Shown in pieces: positions 1 to 9,690 of a stretch of DNA of 64,000 nucleotides. Source of the stretch: Thereva unica (Eukaryota > Arthropoda > Insecta > Diptera > Therevidae); the NCBI GenBank assembly GCA_949987705.1, contig OX465283.1, positions 135,868,101 through 135,932,100 on the forward strand, in the 5' to 3' direction. Every line of letters begins with the position of its first letter. The first letter of the stretch is position 1. The notes beneath the pieces were generated by a model, which had not been told where the DNA came from, ran no database searches, and saw nothing but the letters and a program-made list of their open reading frames with translations. A program made the translations under genes and the position numbers.

Positions 1-3000
1 TTGTAATTCCAATTGTGGAATAGATGTTACTTGTTTTGGCGCAATTTTAGTTCTAGCACGCACCAATGCAACAGATTTATTGTCACCAGTTGTGATTCTA
101 AAATAAGCCACTGCAGCCATAGCTTCTTGATTTGCATCTACAAACACATGCAATTGTACAGTTGCTTCGTTTGATAACAGCGAGTAACATCTAGGTATTA
201 CAACATTCTCCACTTGCGGTAGTAATCGTAACCATCGAAGCCATTCTTTTCTTAAACTTTCGGGAATACTCTCATCCCAATCGATGTTCATTTTCCAAAT
301 CTCTTGAAGTAATATTTTTAGCCCAATTAAATAATGAGATAAAAATCCTAAAGGATCAAATATAGACATTTGGAGCAGTTGACGCTTTGTTGGCGTTCTT
401 TCTCCTTTCAGAATACTTGGGTCAACTCGAGCATATTTCATTACGAAAGTAAAACTGTCATCTCTAGGACGCCACCATAACCCGAGAATTTTTTCGATCT
501 GTTCGAACTTACTTGATTGTAAATCTTTAGGTCCTTGATTTTCTTCATTTATTTCTTGTAAAACCTCGGATGAATTAGATAGCCAACTATGCATTTGAAA
601 GCCGCCTTTGCCATTAATGTATTTTAATTGCTTCGTTAGACTTATTACTTCCGGCGAATCAACACTCAATAACAAATCGTCGACATAGAAGCAATCGACA
701 ATAGCTTTAGCTGCTTCTGGGTATTGATGTGAAAATTCCTTTGCATTCACATTCTTTACATATTGAGCAATACTTGGAGAGCACGAAGCACCAAAGGTTA
801 AGGCTTCCATTACATATACGTCTGGTTCACGTTCCGAATGACCACCTCTCCACAAAAACCTTTGTACATGTTGATCGTCCTTCTTCACTTTTACCTGGTG
901 AAACATTTCTTTTAAGTCAGCCGTAATTGCAATTCTCTTTTCCCGAAATTGTTGTAGGACTGTAATTAAAGGCACAAGTTGGTCTGGTCCCTTCAATAGC
1001 ATTGTATTTAAAGATATTCCTTCGGTGGTGGCGGCAGCATCCCAAACGAGACGTACCTTCTCTGGCTTGTTCGGATTTCTTACGATGAATATTGGAAGAT
1101 ACCAAACTCGTGGATAAGGAATGTTCAACTCTTCTTTTGTTAGTCTTCTAGCATACCCTTTCTCGACTAAGTTCGATATTTGTTTATTAACATTTTCCAG
1201 CAGACCGCGATCACACTTCGTTTGCTTTTCAAGGCAATTCAATCTTTTCATTGCCATTGCATAATTATTGGGCAAACGCACATTCGGATATTTCCACAGT
1301 AAGCCGCTTTCAAATCTATCACCTATTCGTTTAACTGTATTTTCTAAGAGATGTATGGAACGTTCCTCTTCTTTGCTCATCAGTGGTGACCTTGGTGCTA
1401 CGTTGTCATGATATTCCAGATAATTTTTTACTAGTTCATGTAGTGACTTGTCGCACTCACACGCTTCGTAATGATGAAGTGTTGTTTGAAGTTCACTCTC
1501 CTTGGTGTGACTTCCACCTAATGTCCAACCCAAACGTGTTTTCGTCGCCACAGGTTCTGACCAATTTCGTTCTACTACTCTTAATGGTATTCCTAATTTC
1601 CAATTATCCATGCCTATTAGAATAGTAGGTACAGCTGTTTCGTAAGACTCGGCTGGAACATTTTTTAGGTAACTATACCTTTTAATTAATTCGGGCATCA
1701 GTAATGTCTGCTTAGGTAAATCAAGTCCGTTGATGGTACGAGCATTGTTGATACTAAAGCGACGGCTATTCTCCTTCGTTGACGATATTGTCAACATGAC
1801 CTGCCTCGAATCCGGTACTACACGCATTGTATCACCAGTCCATTTCAAACATAACTTCGCCGCATTCCCACTTAATTTTAGCTTATCAGCAGTATCTTCT
1901 TCTATCAACGTGACGGAGGATCCTTCATCTAGTAACGCGTAGGTATCGATAGAGATGTTCTGGCTATGAAGTGTTACAGGCAATATGCGAAGTAGTACTG
2001 ATTTGCTGGTATGATGTTGCAAACTAGGACACGCATTTGATGTCGATATAGGCGATAAAGTTGTTGCATTGTTGTGTAGAAGTGGGTGATGTTTTGCTTT
2101 GCAAGCGTGAATCCCACATTCCTGTACTTTTTTACATCTGGAAAAACTGTGAAATTTTAAGCAGCATTTACATACCCTAAATTTCCTTACGACCGACCAT
2201 TTTTCTGCAATAGGCATAGATGCAAATTCTTTACATTCTTCCAGTTTGTGATATTCATTGCAAACCGGACAAGATTCCTTTCCAAATTTATTATTAGGCT
2301 TCTCCTCCTTGTGTACGTGTAGGAAATTCTTCTGTGTGCTTGCTGTAGGCTTCAGATCTGCTTCCACCGCATAAGGCGATGCTACCATGCTCATCGCTTT
2401 CGCCACATCATATAGCCAGTCACCAAATGTCATTATGTTAACATTTTTTAAGTTCACGCTAAAGATTGCCCAATTTAGCTTTAACTGAGGAGGAAGCTTA
2501 TCTATTAGTTCTTGCTTCAATAGTGGGTTGTGCATGTGTTCTTGAAGGCCGGATGCTTGTATTGTCGCACATAAATTTCGGATGCGCATAGCATAATTTA
2601 TAATGCTATCCGTTTTCTCAATTTTTGGTGTCGGCTCTTTTCGAACTTGCTGAATTAATTTACTAATAATGAGTTCCGGTCGTCCATATAACATTCGCAA
2701 TGTCTCTATGACGTCCGGTACTGTTGCTGGCAATAAAAGTAGGCTACGTACTGCCTCAAGAGCTCTACCCTTTAAGCAGGCTTGTAGTCTAAATAAATTA
2801 TCCAGATTGGAGAATCCATAAGCAGCGCTACTCGTCTCAAAGCTACTAATAAATAATGGCCAATCTTCCGGGCGTCCGCTAAATATAGGGAGATCTTTGT
2901 ACATCATATTACGGCTATGGTTCTCAGCAGTTGTTCTAAAATATTGTCCTCCATATGGACCCTGTTGGCAAGGCGCAACTTTTGTTGAGTCCTTGTAGGT

Positions 3001-3408
3001 ACTCCGAGCTAACAATTCGTATTTTTTTTTAAGGAATTGATGTTGTAGCTGATGTTCCTCCTCTAAACGGCGAAGCTCCAACTCCACTGAACTGGTTTCT
3101 TCCAATGAGATATTTTTCTCTTGAAGCTGTGTGGCAGGGAATGTTTCTTTCGAACCTGCATTGCTCGCACGTGAATTCCCATCAGCGGCTTTTTCTCCGT
3201 TGAGGGCGGTTTTACTTCCTTCTTGAGAGTCCCGCGTGTTCTTAGAACTGACTGCATTTATTTTGCATTGTCTGCACATCCAGTCGCGGTTCTCCACGTC
3301 TTCAGAGACCCCAACACATTCGAAGTGAAACCATTTATCACATACATCACACTGCACCATCAGTTCGGTATCTTCACGGTCGCAATCAGCACAACTATAT
3401 TCAGGCAT
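1..3408 (-). CDS. BEL/Pao retrotransposon Gag-Pol polyprotein, partial (PHD finger, gag, protease, RT, RNase H)
   Basis: The frame is open without a stop from the ATG at 3408 to the window edge (1136 codons seen). Residues 6-48 form a C4HC3 PHD finger (C6, C9, C20, C23, H28, C31, C45, C48). A DUF1759-like gag region begins near residue 170 (PIFSGRPEDWPLF). Two CCHC knuckles follow (C380/C383/H387/C392 and C413/C416/H420/C425). The retroviral-type protease motif LLDEGSS has its Asp at 494. Reverse transcriptase shows ITADLKEMF (D831) and YVDD (908-911). The frame is cut in RNase H just after FVDANQEA (D1091). Integrase must lie beyond the edge. Family knowledge: BEL/Pao proteins copy element RNA into DNA inside cytoplasmic particles. 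The start is chosen because the PHD finger begins five residues later. The PHD finger is an uncommon N-terminal addition. Intactness suggests a fairly recent copy. Confidence 0.95.
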   Translation of the reverse strand, partial: MPEYSCADCDREDTELMVQCDVCDKWFHFECVGVSEDVENRDWMCRQCKINAVSSKNTRDSQEGSKTALNGEKAADGNSRASNAGSKETFPATQLQEKNISLEETSSVELELRRLEEEHQLQHQFLKKKYELLARSTYKDSTKVAPCQQGPYGGQYFRTTAENHSRNMMYKDLPIFSGRPEDWPLFISSFETSSAAYGFSNLDNLFRLQACLKGRALEAVRSLLLLPATVPDVIETLRMLYGRPELIISKLIQQVRKEPTPKIEKTDSIINYAMRIRNLCATIQASGLQEHMHNPLLKQELIDKLPPQLKLNWAIFSVNLKNVNIMTFGDWLYDVAKAMSMVASPYAVEADLKPTASTQKNFLHVHKEEKPNNKFGKESCPVCNEYHKLEECKEFASMPIAEKWSVVRKFRVCKCCLKFHSFSRCKKVQECGIHACKAKHHPLLHNNATTLSPISTSNACPSLQHHTSKSVLLRILPVTLHSQNISIDTYALLDEGSSVTLIEEDTADKLKLSGNAAKLCLKWTGDTMRVVPDSRQVMLTISSTKENSRRFSINNARTINGLDLPKQTLLMPELIKRYSYLKNVPAESYETAVPTILIGMDNWKLGIPLRVVERNWSEPVATKTRLGWTLGGSHTKESELQTTLHHYEACECDKSLHELVKNYLEYHDNVAPRSPLMSKEEERSIHLLENTVKRIGDRFESGLLWKYPNVRLPNNYAMAMKRLNCLEKQTKCDRGLLENVNKQISNLVEKGYARRLTKEELNIPYPRVWYLPIFIVRNPNKPEKVRLVWDAAATTEGISLNTMLLKGPDQLVPLITVLQQFREKRIAITADLKEMFHQVKVKKDDQHVQRFLWRGGHSEREPDVYVMEALTFGASCSPSIAQYVKNVNAKEFSHQYPEAAKAIVDCFYVDDLLLSVDSPEVISLTKQLKYINGKGGFQMHSWLSNSSEVLQEINEENQGPKDLQSSKFEQIEKILGLWWRPRDDSFTFVMKYARVDPSILKGERTPTKRQLLQMSIFDPLGFLSHYLIGLKILLQEIWKMNIDWDESIPESLRKEWLRWLRLLPQVENVVIPRCYSLLSNEATVQLHVFVDANQEAMAAVAYFRITTGDNKSVALVRARTKIAPKQVTSIPQLELQ

Positions 3409-3517
3409 ATTGGAAGCTCGTATCTCTTGAAGAAATCACGAAATTCGATTCTTCAAATCTAAATCAACCTGAAATCAAAGATTAATTTGCCAAAACAGAA
3501 AAAACTCTTAAAGCTTT

Positions 3518-3764
3518 TGTTGCAAATCAAAAAACTTTGCTCCGATAAAATATTTATAATTTATTTAATGCTTTATTTATTTTTTCAATATTATTATATT
3601 AAAAGGGATTTCTTTAGAGGCAGAATGAACTGTCCTTTAAGAGTTTTTTCTCCCTTCTGACAATTCATTTTCCAAGCCTCATTCGTTTTTTTTCACAAGT
3701 CAAGGCTTCCTGTTTCAGTGTGTTTTCTGATAACACCTAAGTTGACAACATTAAGTTGACAACA
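3518..3764 (-). repeat. Putative 5' LTR of the left-edge BEL/Pao element
   Basis: On the minus strand this stretch begins TGTTGTCAAC and ends GCAACA, giving the 5-bp inverted ends TGTTG/CAACA usual for LTRs. It carries AATAAA-type polyadenylation signals near 3575 and lies upstream of the Gag-Pol start. The first bases contain a tandem pair of TGTTGTCAACTTA. No convincing primer-binding site follows and the 3' LTR is outside the window, so the boundaries are inferred. Confidence 0.4.
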
Positions 3765-4400
3765 TTTTTAACACCGATGTCATCCAGTTTGGCATCCCTA
3801 AGCTCTTAGCGTCCTGGTCAACGACATCCTTCCAGCGGAAGTTGGGTCTCCCTTGCTGTCGCACCCCATAGACTCATCATCACTCCTACGAGCTAGATGC
3901 CCTGCCCACCGGAGTCTACAGAGATTTATTTTCTTCACAACATCTACGTCGCGAGAGCGCTCGTAGATCTCGTGATTGTAGAATCTCCGGAATCGTCCTT
4001 CCTCACATAAGGGGCCAACAATCCTCCGAAGTATTTTCCTTTCGAACACGGCTAAGAGGTTTGAGTTCTTTTTCTTAAGCACCCCGCGGTCTATCAACAC
4101 ATGATCTGTTTGGTTGCGATTGGCTCCATCAGGAAATACCCAGATGGCTTTGTGATATATTTACGCGCAAATCTAGTACTTTCAACGACCTGAATTTCAC
4201 CTTGACTAGATAGTGGTCTGAGCCACAGCCCGCTACTTTGCTTGTTCTTATGTCCAATATACACGTGGTCCCTCTTCTCTCAATTAGGACGTTGTCAATT
4301 TGATTATTTGTTACCCCGTCTGATAACTGCCACGTCATCTTCCTTCGCAGTTTTACACTGTTTCTTGTGAAGGAAATTACGTGATATTTGCCGAGACCCC
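3765..4400 (-). pseudogene. Internally deleted LINE relic (endonuclease C-terminus joined to RT C-terminus)
   Basis: On the minus strand, 4129-4338 encodes the end of an AP-type endonuclease, with phrases such as TNNQIDNVLIERR and GSDHYLVKVKFRS typical of RTE-like LINE endonucleases. About 30 bases later, 3798-4100 encodes the extreme C-terminal region (RRIVGPLCEEGRFRR, then LCRLRWAGHLARR). A further piece in another frame (GMPNWMTSV) runs to the putative LTR at 3764. The whole RT palm is missing, so the relic lost its centre and has at least one frameshift. It is the site into which the left BEL/Pao element inserted. Confidence 0.75.
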
Positions 4401-4654
4401 CTCTCCCCCTGGATGCGATTCTGCTGGACCCCTCCCACTAAATGCATTTACTTTTACATACTTTTTTCCGTCGTGCCGTATCACAGTTGATGATTTCTGT
4501 CACAAATTTTTAACACGCGTTTTTCATTTGTGAAGAATTTTGTCGCAGCCAAAAACAATCCTGACTTTGGACTCATTCTTTATCAAACAAAGCAACAACA
4601 ACTAAACTAACAACAACTAACTAACAAATTTTAATAAAACCTCTTTACGTCCAC

Positions 4655-5210
4655 GCCACTGACATATAATAATGGACTGCTCATCAGCAATTATTCCCAT
4701 ACAAACCGATGGCACCAAAAAGGTATAGTCGCTCGCTCATCCATAAGCCCCCAAACTGACAGAAGCACTCAGAAATAAAATCAATTAGAAAAAAATAGAC
4801 GGGTATAGTGATGTTTATATCTTTTGCGTTAAATCAATTAGAAAAAAATAGACGGGTATAGTGATGTTTATATCTTTTGCTCTTTTCCCCATAAGCCCCC
4901 GGATTTTGACATACTGAATGTCAGTTGCTAAGACAGGCGTTAAGAACTTAAATCAGATACACATAAAATTTGCAAATTAATGAAAAAAAGACATTTTAAA
5001 AGGTGAAAAAGTGAAAATAGTGTTTATTAATTTTTTTAAACAAAATATTTATGTTGTTTTAATGTTTTAAGTACGTATTTAAAAAAATGTAAATTTCAAA
5101 AGTGATTCCGGTGTTTACATGGAGTGAAAAAAGGTTTTTAGCCTATGGAACAAATTGGTGCCATGAAAAATTTCTCATAAGCAGTCCATTCTACATATAT
5201 GTCAGTGGTC
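4655..5210. mobile_element. Imperfect inverted-repeat element (MITE-like)
   Basis: The arm at 4656-4680 (CCACTGACATATAATAATGG and on) matches the reverse complement of 5181-5209 with a few differences, and weaker similarity continues inward (GATGGCACC against GGTGCCAT). The interior is AT-rich and non-coding. No target duplication was found. The ends are approximate. Confidence 0.5.
4778..4880. repeat. Two-copy tandem duplication, 53-bp period
   Basis: The segment starting AAATCAATTAGAAAAAAATA at 4778 is repeated at 4831 with no difference seen over 50 bases. It lies inside the inverted-repeat element and is probably a recent local duplication. Confidence 0.9.
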
Positions 5211-6227
5211 CACGCAAAACCAAACAAATCCAAATTAACAAACATTTCAGTTACACATAACCTCAAATTTTACTTATCAGCTGCTGCTTTCACCCTGCCA
5301 CATAAGAAGTTTTCCTATTGGTCGAAATTCTAAATACATAAGTACGGCGCGACTGAAAAAGTCGTATAAGTAAATCCACCTTCACGTAATTAATGAAAGA
5401 CTGCTAATCGAATCGAATCAAGTGACATAAAATAGCATCTGGGTGAAGTTTAAAGAGGCGCTCAGCAAAACTGCACAAAACGTACTTGGAAAAAAATGCG
5501 AAGGTCCGAAGCATTGATTGTAGAAATATGCACTGGCACTTAATTTTTGGAAGTAAAAGGCTTTCCAAAAATTTTTGTGCCAGTCAAAACCACATTTTCA
5601 CCATTATCATCACAAATATTTGAGAAGCTTGTGGCACACTAACGCTTAATTTCTTTGAAAAACACTAAATTTCTTAGTAATATTTTACTGATTTTTAAGA
5701 TAAGTTTTTATTTTTTACACTTTTGATAGTTTATCAGTTTCCGTTATTTTTTTGTTAAAACAAAGGCTGAAATGTCACTTTTCAAATTCGAATAAGTATT
5801 GCCCGATTGGTTAACAGTTTTACAGCTATGTGATTTTTAACGTCTTCATCGATAAAACGGGAAGAAACTTTTTTGAATATCTTATGTTTAGCTAGAAGTT
5901 ATCTTTTTGGTTTTATATAATTGTGATAAAACAAAAAGAAAGCAATAGAATAGTTTTCTCTGCAAGCTTTCTTTCATGGGAAACGCACCCCAACCTCCGT
6001 ACGATGACAGTTGCTGGTGTCACATTAACGGATTTCTCACTAATATTTAAAGTCAACTGTTACAAACTTAATCGCAATAAAAACTGTTTTTAAAATTTTC
6101 TAAGGAGCACAATTCTTTTCATCTTTCCATTAATAAGTTTGCCGACAAAGTTTTCAAATGAGCCCAAAGCCTACAAAGCCTCCAGCCATAAGCGTCACGA
6201 GGCGTTATAGCAGCCGGAGGCCGTCAA
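5211..6227. other. Non-coding spacer upstream of tRNA-Ser
   Basis: AT-rich sequence without a credible reading frame, repeat boundary or domain that I can recognise. Confidence 0.6.
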
Positions 6228-6309
6228 GACGAGGTGGCCGAGTGGTTAAGGCGTTGGACTGCTAATCCAATGTGCTATGCACGCGTGGGTTCGAATCCCA
6301 TCCTCGTCG
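6228..6309 (+). tRNA. tRNA-Ser (anticodon GCT)
   Basis: An 82-nt cloverleaf. The acceptor strands GACGAGG (6228-6234) and CCTCGTC (6302-6308) pair fully, with discriminator G at 6309. The anticodon stem TTGGA/TCCAA encloses loop CTGCTAA, so the anticodon GCT is at 6261-6263 and reads AGC/AGU serine codons. A long variable arm is present, as expected for serine tRNAs. Internal promoter: an A box in the D-arm (TGGCCGAGTGG) and a B box GGTTCGAATCC at 6288-6298. No intron; CCA is not encoded, as in eukaryotic nuclear genes. A T-run terminator follows. All stems are intact, so it is probably functional. It is the only likely host gene here. Confidence 0.97.
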
Positions 6310-6316
6310 AACAATA

Positions 6317-6326
6317 TTTTTTTTTT
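6317..6326 (+). terminator. RNA polymerase III T-run terminator
   Basis: Ten consecutive T residues start 8 bases after the tRNA-Ser 3' end, the normal Pol III stop signal. Confidence 0.9.
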
Positions 6327-6853
6327 ATTTATTCTTCAATCTCGAGCATCTTTTTCTTCCCTTTTCGATTATCCGTTCTTGTGCCGTCATAAAAAGGGCA
6401 ATTAAAAATAATCACGCAAAACGTTTAGAATAAATTCTGGGAAATGGAAGAAAACAAAGATCGCATTGTGCTGATCCAGCCGACGACTCGCTGACTCTCT
6501 TTCTGGCTGAATGGACGCCGGCGTTGTCGTCGTTACTAAACACAGCGACGGCTAATTAACAGAAATGGAGGATGGAAAAAAGATTAACAAAATGGGGGAT
6601 TTGCGTTTTGTTTTTTGTTAGTTTTGCTGAATGTGTTTAAGGTACCAAAACATTTTGACTGCAATTGAAAATATTAATCGATGATGGCTTACGTTTTTAA
6701 GTATTAAACATTACTAGATTGTAGAAGAGGTTGTTCTATTGATTAAAGGTGTTGTGAGAATATATAGAAATTTTTTAGGGCTGCTCCTTCTGATGGCTCA
6801 ATGAGATTATGGCCAGGCTACAAGAACCCAATTGAAGTCTGTCTAAATCTCTC
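6327..6853. other. Non-coding spacer
   Basis: Nothing recognisable between the tRNA terminator and the next inverted-repeat element. Confidence 0.6.
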
Positions 6854-7311
6854 AAGCCTCAATTATACTGGACGCAACGGAAAGCAACGGAATGGAGAGT
6901 TAACGGAATGGAATTGTGCTGGTTATACTGACGGATTCGAACGTATTCAAATGTCACTTTTTTCAGCAATTTTTTGGCAAATTTTGAACTTATGCTTAAA
7001 ATTTTCATATCCGTGCAATTTTTTATTGTAAAGAATTTCATTATCTTCCACTTCATTTCTAAATTTTTCAACATTTCTGACCACATTTTGGGCTAAATAA
7101 TAAATGACAAAATCAGCTGTTTTTAGAGCTGCTTTTGACACTTCAATCCGTCGGTTCCTTCAAGTTCCAAAGTTTTGAAACTTTGATCCGGTCCGTTCCG
7201 TTGCGTTGCGTCCAGTATAACAACTTCAATACAATTTCTCTGTAATGAAACTCTTTTTGACATTTCAATCCGGTCCGTTGCGTTCCGTTGTGTTCAGTAT
7301 AATTGAGGCTT
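6854..7311. mobile_element. MITE with about 38-bp terminal inverted repeats
   Basis: The left end AAGCCTCAATTATACTGGAC (6854 on) is matched by the reverse complement of the right end (7273-7311) with about four mismatches. The motif GCAACGGAA/TTCCGTTGC recurs several times inside, including a shorter inner copy near 7185-7220, so the element has nested subterminal repeats. No transposase frame. Confidence 0.75.
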
Positions 7312-8105
7312 AAAATAACTTCCATTGACGCAACGGCTGTGACGTGGAAAACCCCTGTACATGAGCGACCACACTAAAGGTAGCTTGTTTAAAAGGACAG
7401 CGATAGTGTGGAAAAGGGACACAAATTACCGAACTGTCAACTGTCTGCTCGATTGATTTGAATTACAAAAAGTGCAAATTTTGACAGCTTTAATCTATAG
7501 TTTGTAGAAAAGTGTGTAGTAATTGTGTAAAAAGTCATTTTAAAGTGATTATTTATTATTGTTATCAGTGGAATTGATTTAGACGCTAATTTGTGAAATG
7601 TAGTGCTCTGTGATGGATTGCTTTAACAATACCAAAGTTTGGCGTGGAGTGATAGAAATCTAACATAGTTGCTCTATTTCATTAAATATCATAAAAAGGA
7701 ATATTAACTTCAGAAAATTTAGCAAACCATTATATTTTTCACGTGGTTGGTTTGTTTACACCTCGCAAAAGCATGATAGCTTCTTGAGTGAATAGTGGCG
7801 AGCTAAGTAAATATCCGGGGGCCTAGAGTTTATACCAGGAACTTTAAAAAAAATTATAAATATGTACTGAAATATTCTGTAAATTTTTCGTTGTTATTAT
7901 ATTAAACTGCTTTATTTTCCACTTTTCCAGCATTTTCAAACTTGTTTAAAATCGCCCCTCTTAATATTTCTACATATTATTGCCTGCGCTGTCTGACCAC
8001 TACTAGTCCAGTGAACTCAAACACATCAAGAATTATAGTACGCTCAATCTGACTTGACTATTTGAATCACTATTAATGTAAGATATCGTGAACGAGAAAT
8101 CAATC
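7312..8105. other. Non-coding spacer
   Basis: AT-rich; I see no gene or clear repeat boundary. Confidence 0.55.
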
Positions 8106-9079
8106 GGAACAATTGCAAGGAACATACTGGTAGTGAAATATTACCGTTTCTTAAAAATTGGTCTATCCACACGGTTTACAGAAACAAGGTAATGTAAAAG
8201 ACTATACACCGAAAGACGGTATTTTAGTGCTGACGTTACGTGGGGTCCGCTTTCCATATAAAATCTAAGCTGTTGCTGTTTTTCTGCATTCGGTCTGACA
8301 ACACTAGGCGCCTTTTTAACGGTATTTGGGAACAATTGCAAGGAACATACTGGTAGTGAAATATTACAGTTTCTTAAAAATTGGTCTATCCACGCGGTTT
8401 ACAGAAACAAGGTAATGTAAAAGACTATACACCGAAAGACGGTATTTTAGTGCTGACGTTACGTGGGGTCCGCTTTCCATATAAAGCCTGTTCGCTTACT
8501 TAAAATGGGATCCCTCGGGATCCCGAGATTTTTGACAATAAAATTGAAGAGTGGGGATAAAAATATGAAAGTAAGCGAACACCTTCTGGGCTGTTTTTGG
8601 CAAATCTAACCTAGAAATCACTTGGGTCTTCAAATTAATGACATAAAGCTATTGAAACTAATAATTTATGCATGAAATTATTTAAAATCTTGTTACTAGG
8701 CACCAAATAAAGAACTTATTTTCATCAAGTCGTAATCGTTTTGGTTTAACATGATAATTGACAGTTCCATTTGACAATTCAAATACACTACAAACAGCAA
8801 TCCACAATCGCCGGGACTCAAAACCTCTGGCACAAATTGGCAAGAGGGGAAGCGAAAATTTCCCCTCTTTTTCGAGCCCGAAAAAGTAAGCGAACACGAA
8901 ATGGGCGCAAATGGGATCCCGAGAGATCCCATTTTGAGTAAACGAACAGGCTTATAAAATCTAAGCTGTTGCTGTTTTTCTGCATTCGGTCTGACAACAC
9001 TAGGCGCCTTTTTAACGGTATTTGAAGCTGTCAGTCTCTTTTACATTACCTTCTTTTTCTGTATACCGTGTCTATCCAT
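8106..9079. mobile_element. MITE-like element with tandem-duplicated left part (223-bp period), interrupted by a second MITE
   Basis: Copy 1 (8106-8328) and copy 2 (8329-9024) are near-identical once the insertion at 8485-8952 is removed; both are then 223 bp. The segment at 8159-8202 (again at 8381-8424, with GGTAATGTAAAAGAC) is the inverted partner of 9034-9079, giving terminal inverted repeats of about 45 bp. The relation of the right half to 36506-36625 shows that this is a dispersed family. Confidence 0.75.
8485..8952. mobile_element. 468-bp MITE with about 40-bp TIRs
   Basis: The left end AGCCTGTTCGCTTACTTAAA and the reverse complement of the right end agree over about 40 bp with three or four mismatches. 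The flanks show TATAA at 8480-8484 and 8953-8957; a 3-bp ATA reading is also possible. The uninterrupted copy 1 at 8106-8328 shows the pre-insertion sequence with a single TATAA. GTAAGCGAACA recurs as subterminal motifs near 8571 and 8886. No transposase; superfamily unclear. Confidence 0.88.
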
Positions 9080-9690
9080 TGATAAATCAATATGATCACA
9101 TACTGAGTTGAAACACGACGCCGCTCTCGAAACTGGCTCATTCTGCCTATACGTATTTCTGTCCGTCGGTACAAACAGCAAAGGTCTAGATCTAAGGCGT
9201 GTAAGTGCTGTTAGTTGGAGCCTGCGGTGCCCAATTTATCTTGCGTAAAGCATATCTCGAGAAATTTCTCTGGACAGCCTCGGTTCGATCCTCATGCACT
9301 TTCGTATATGGAGACCACACAACTGAACTAAGCTCAACACAATTCTTGCGGCCCTAATCAAGAATGTGTTTGATGTCCCTGTTGGCACGTGCTTGTCTTA
9401 TATTGGCGAAAGCGTAAAAGTAACGCAGAAGGGATTGAGACCAGATCATTTATGAATATTAGGAAAAGAGCGGGTGAAAGAATTGATCCTTGAGGAACTC
9501 CGGTCGCTACCATCCAATACTGGTTGAATGGTCAGAAAGGAAGCTCTTAATCCATTTCCTTAGAACTGGGTGGATACTAATAGCTTGGAGTTTTGACAAC
9601 AGAGCAGGGTGCCATACCCGGTCAAAGGCTTTGAACATATCTAGGGCAACTAGAGCAGACTCACCAAAGTCTTATTGAGCCGGAGCTAGA
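9080..9690 (-). pseudogene. LINE reverse-transcriptase relic (3' half)
   Basis: Reading the minus strand from 9690, fragments in shifting frames give FGESALVALDMFKAFDRVWH, then GVPQGSILSPALFLIFINDL (RT motifs around the fingers and palm), then SSVVWSPYTKVHEDR, and finally NEPVSRAASCFNSVCDHIDL near 9080. This is the normal order of a LINE RT and its C-terminal part. Several frameshifts, a stop just before GVPQG and an internal deletion (no YADD seen) make it dead. The same family reappears at 43440-44300. The MITE ending at 9079 abuts or interrupts it. Confidence 0.85.

Noticed and set aside
729..1942. Plus-strand frames over the left BEL/Pao element
   Set aside because: All are antisense shadows of the continuous minus-strand polyprotein.
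8682..9000. Three overlapping minus-strand frames of 60-78 codons
   Set aside because: They lie mostly within the 468-bp MITE and overlap each other in different frames; no transposase motif.
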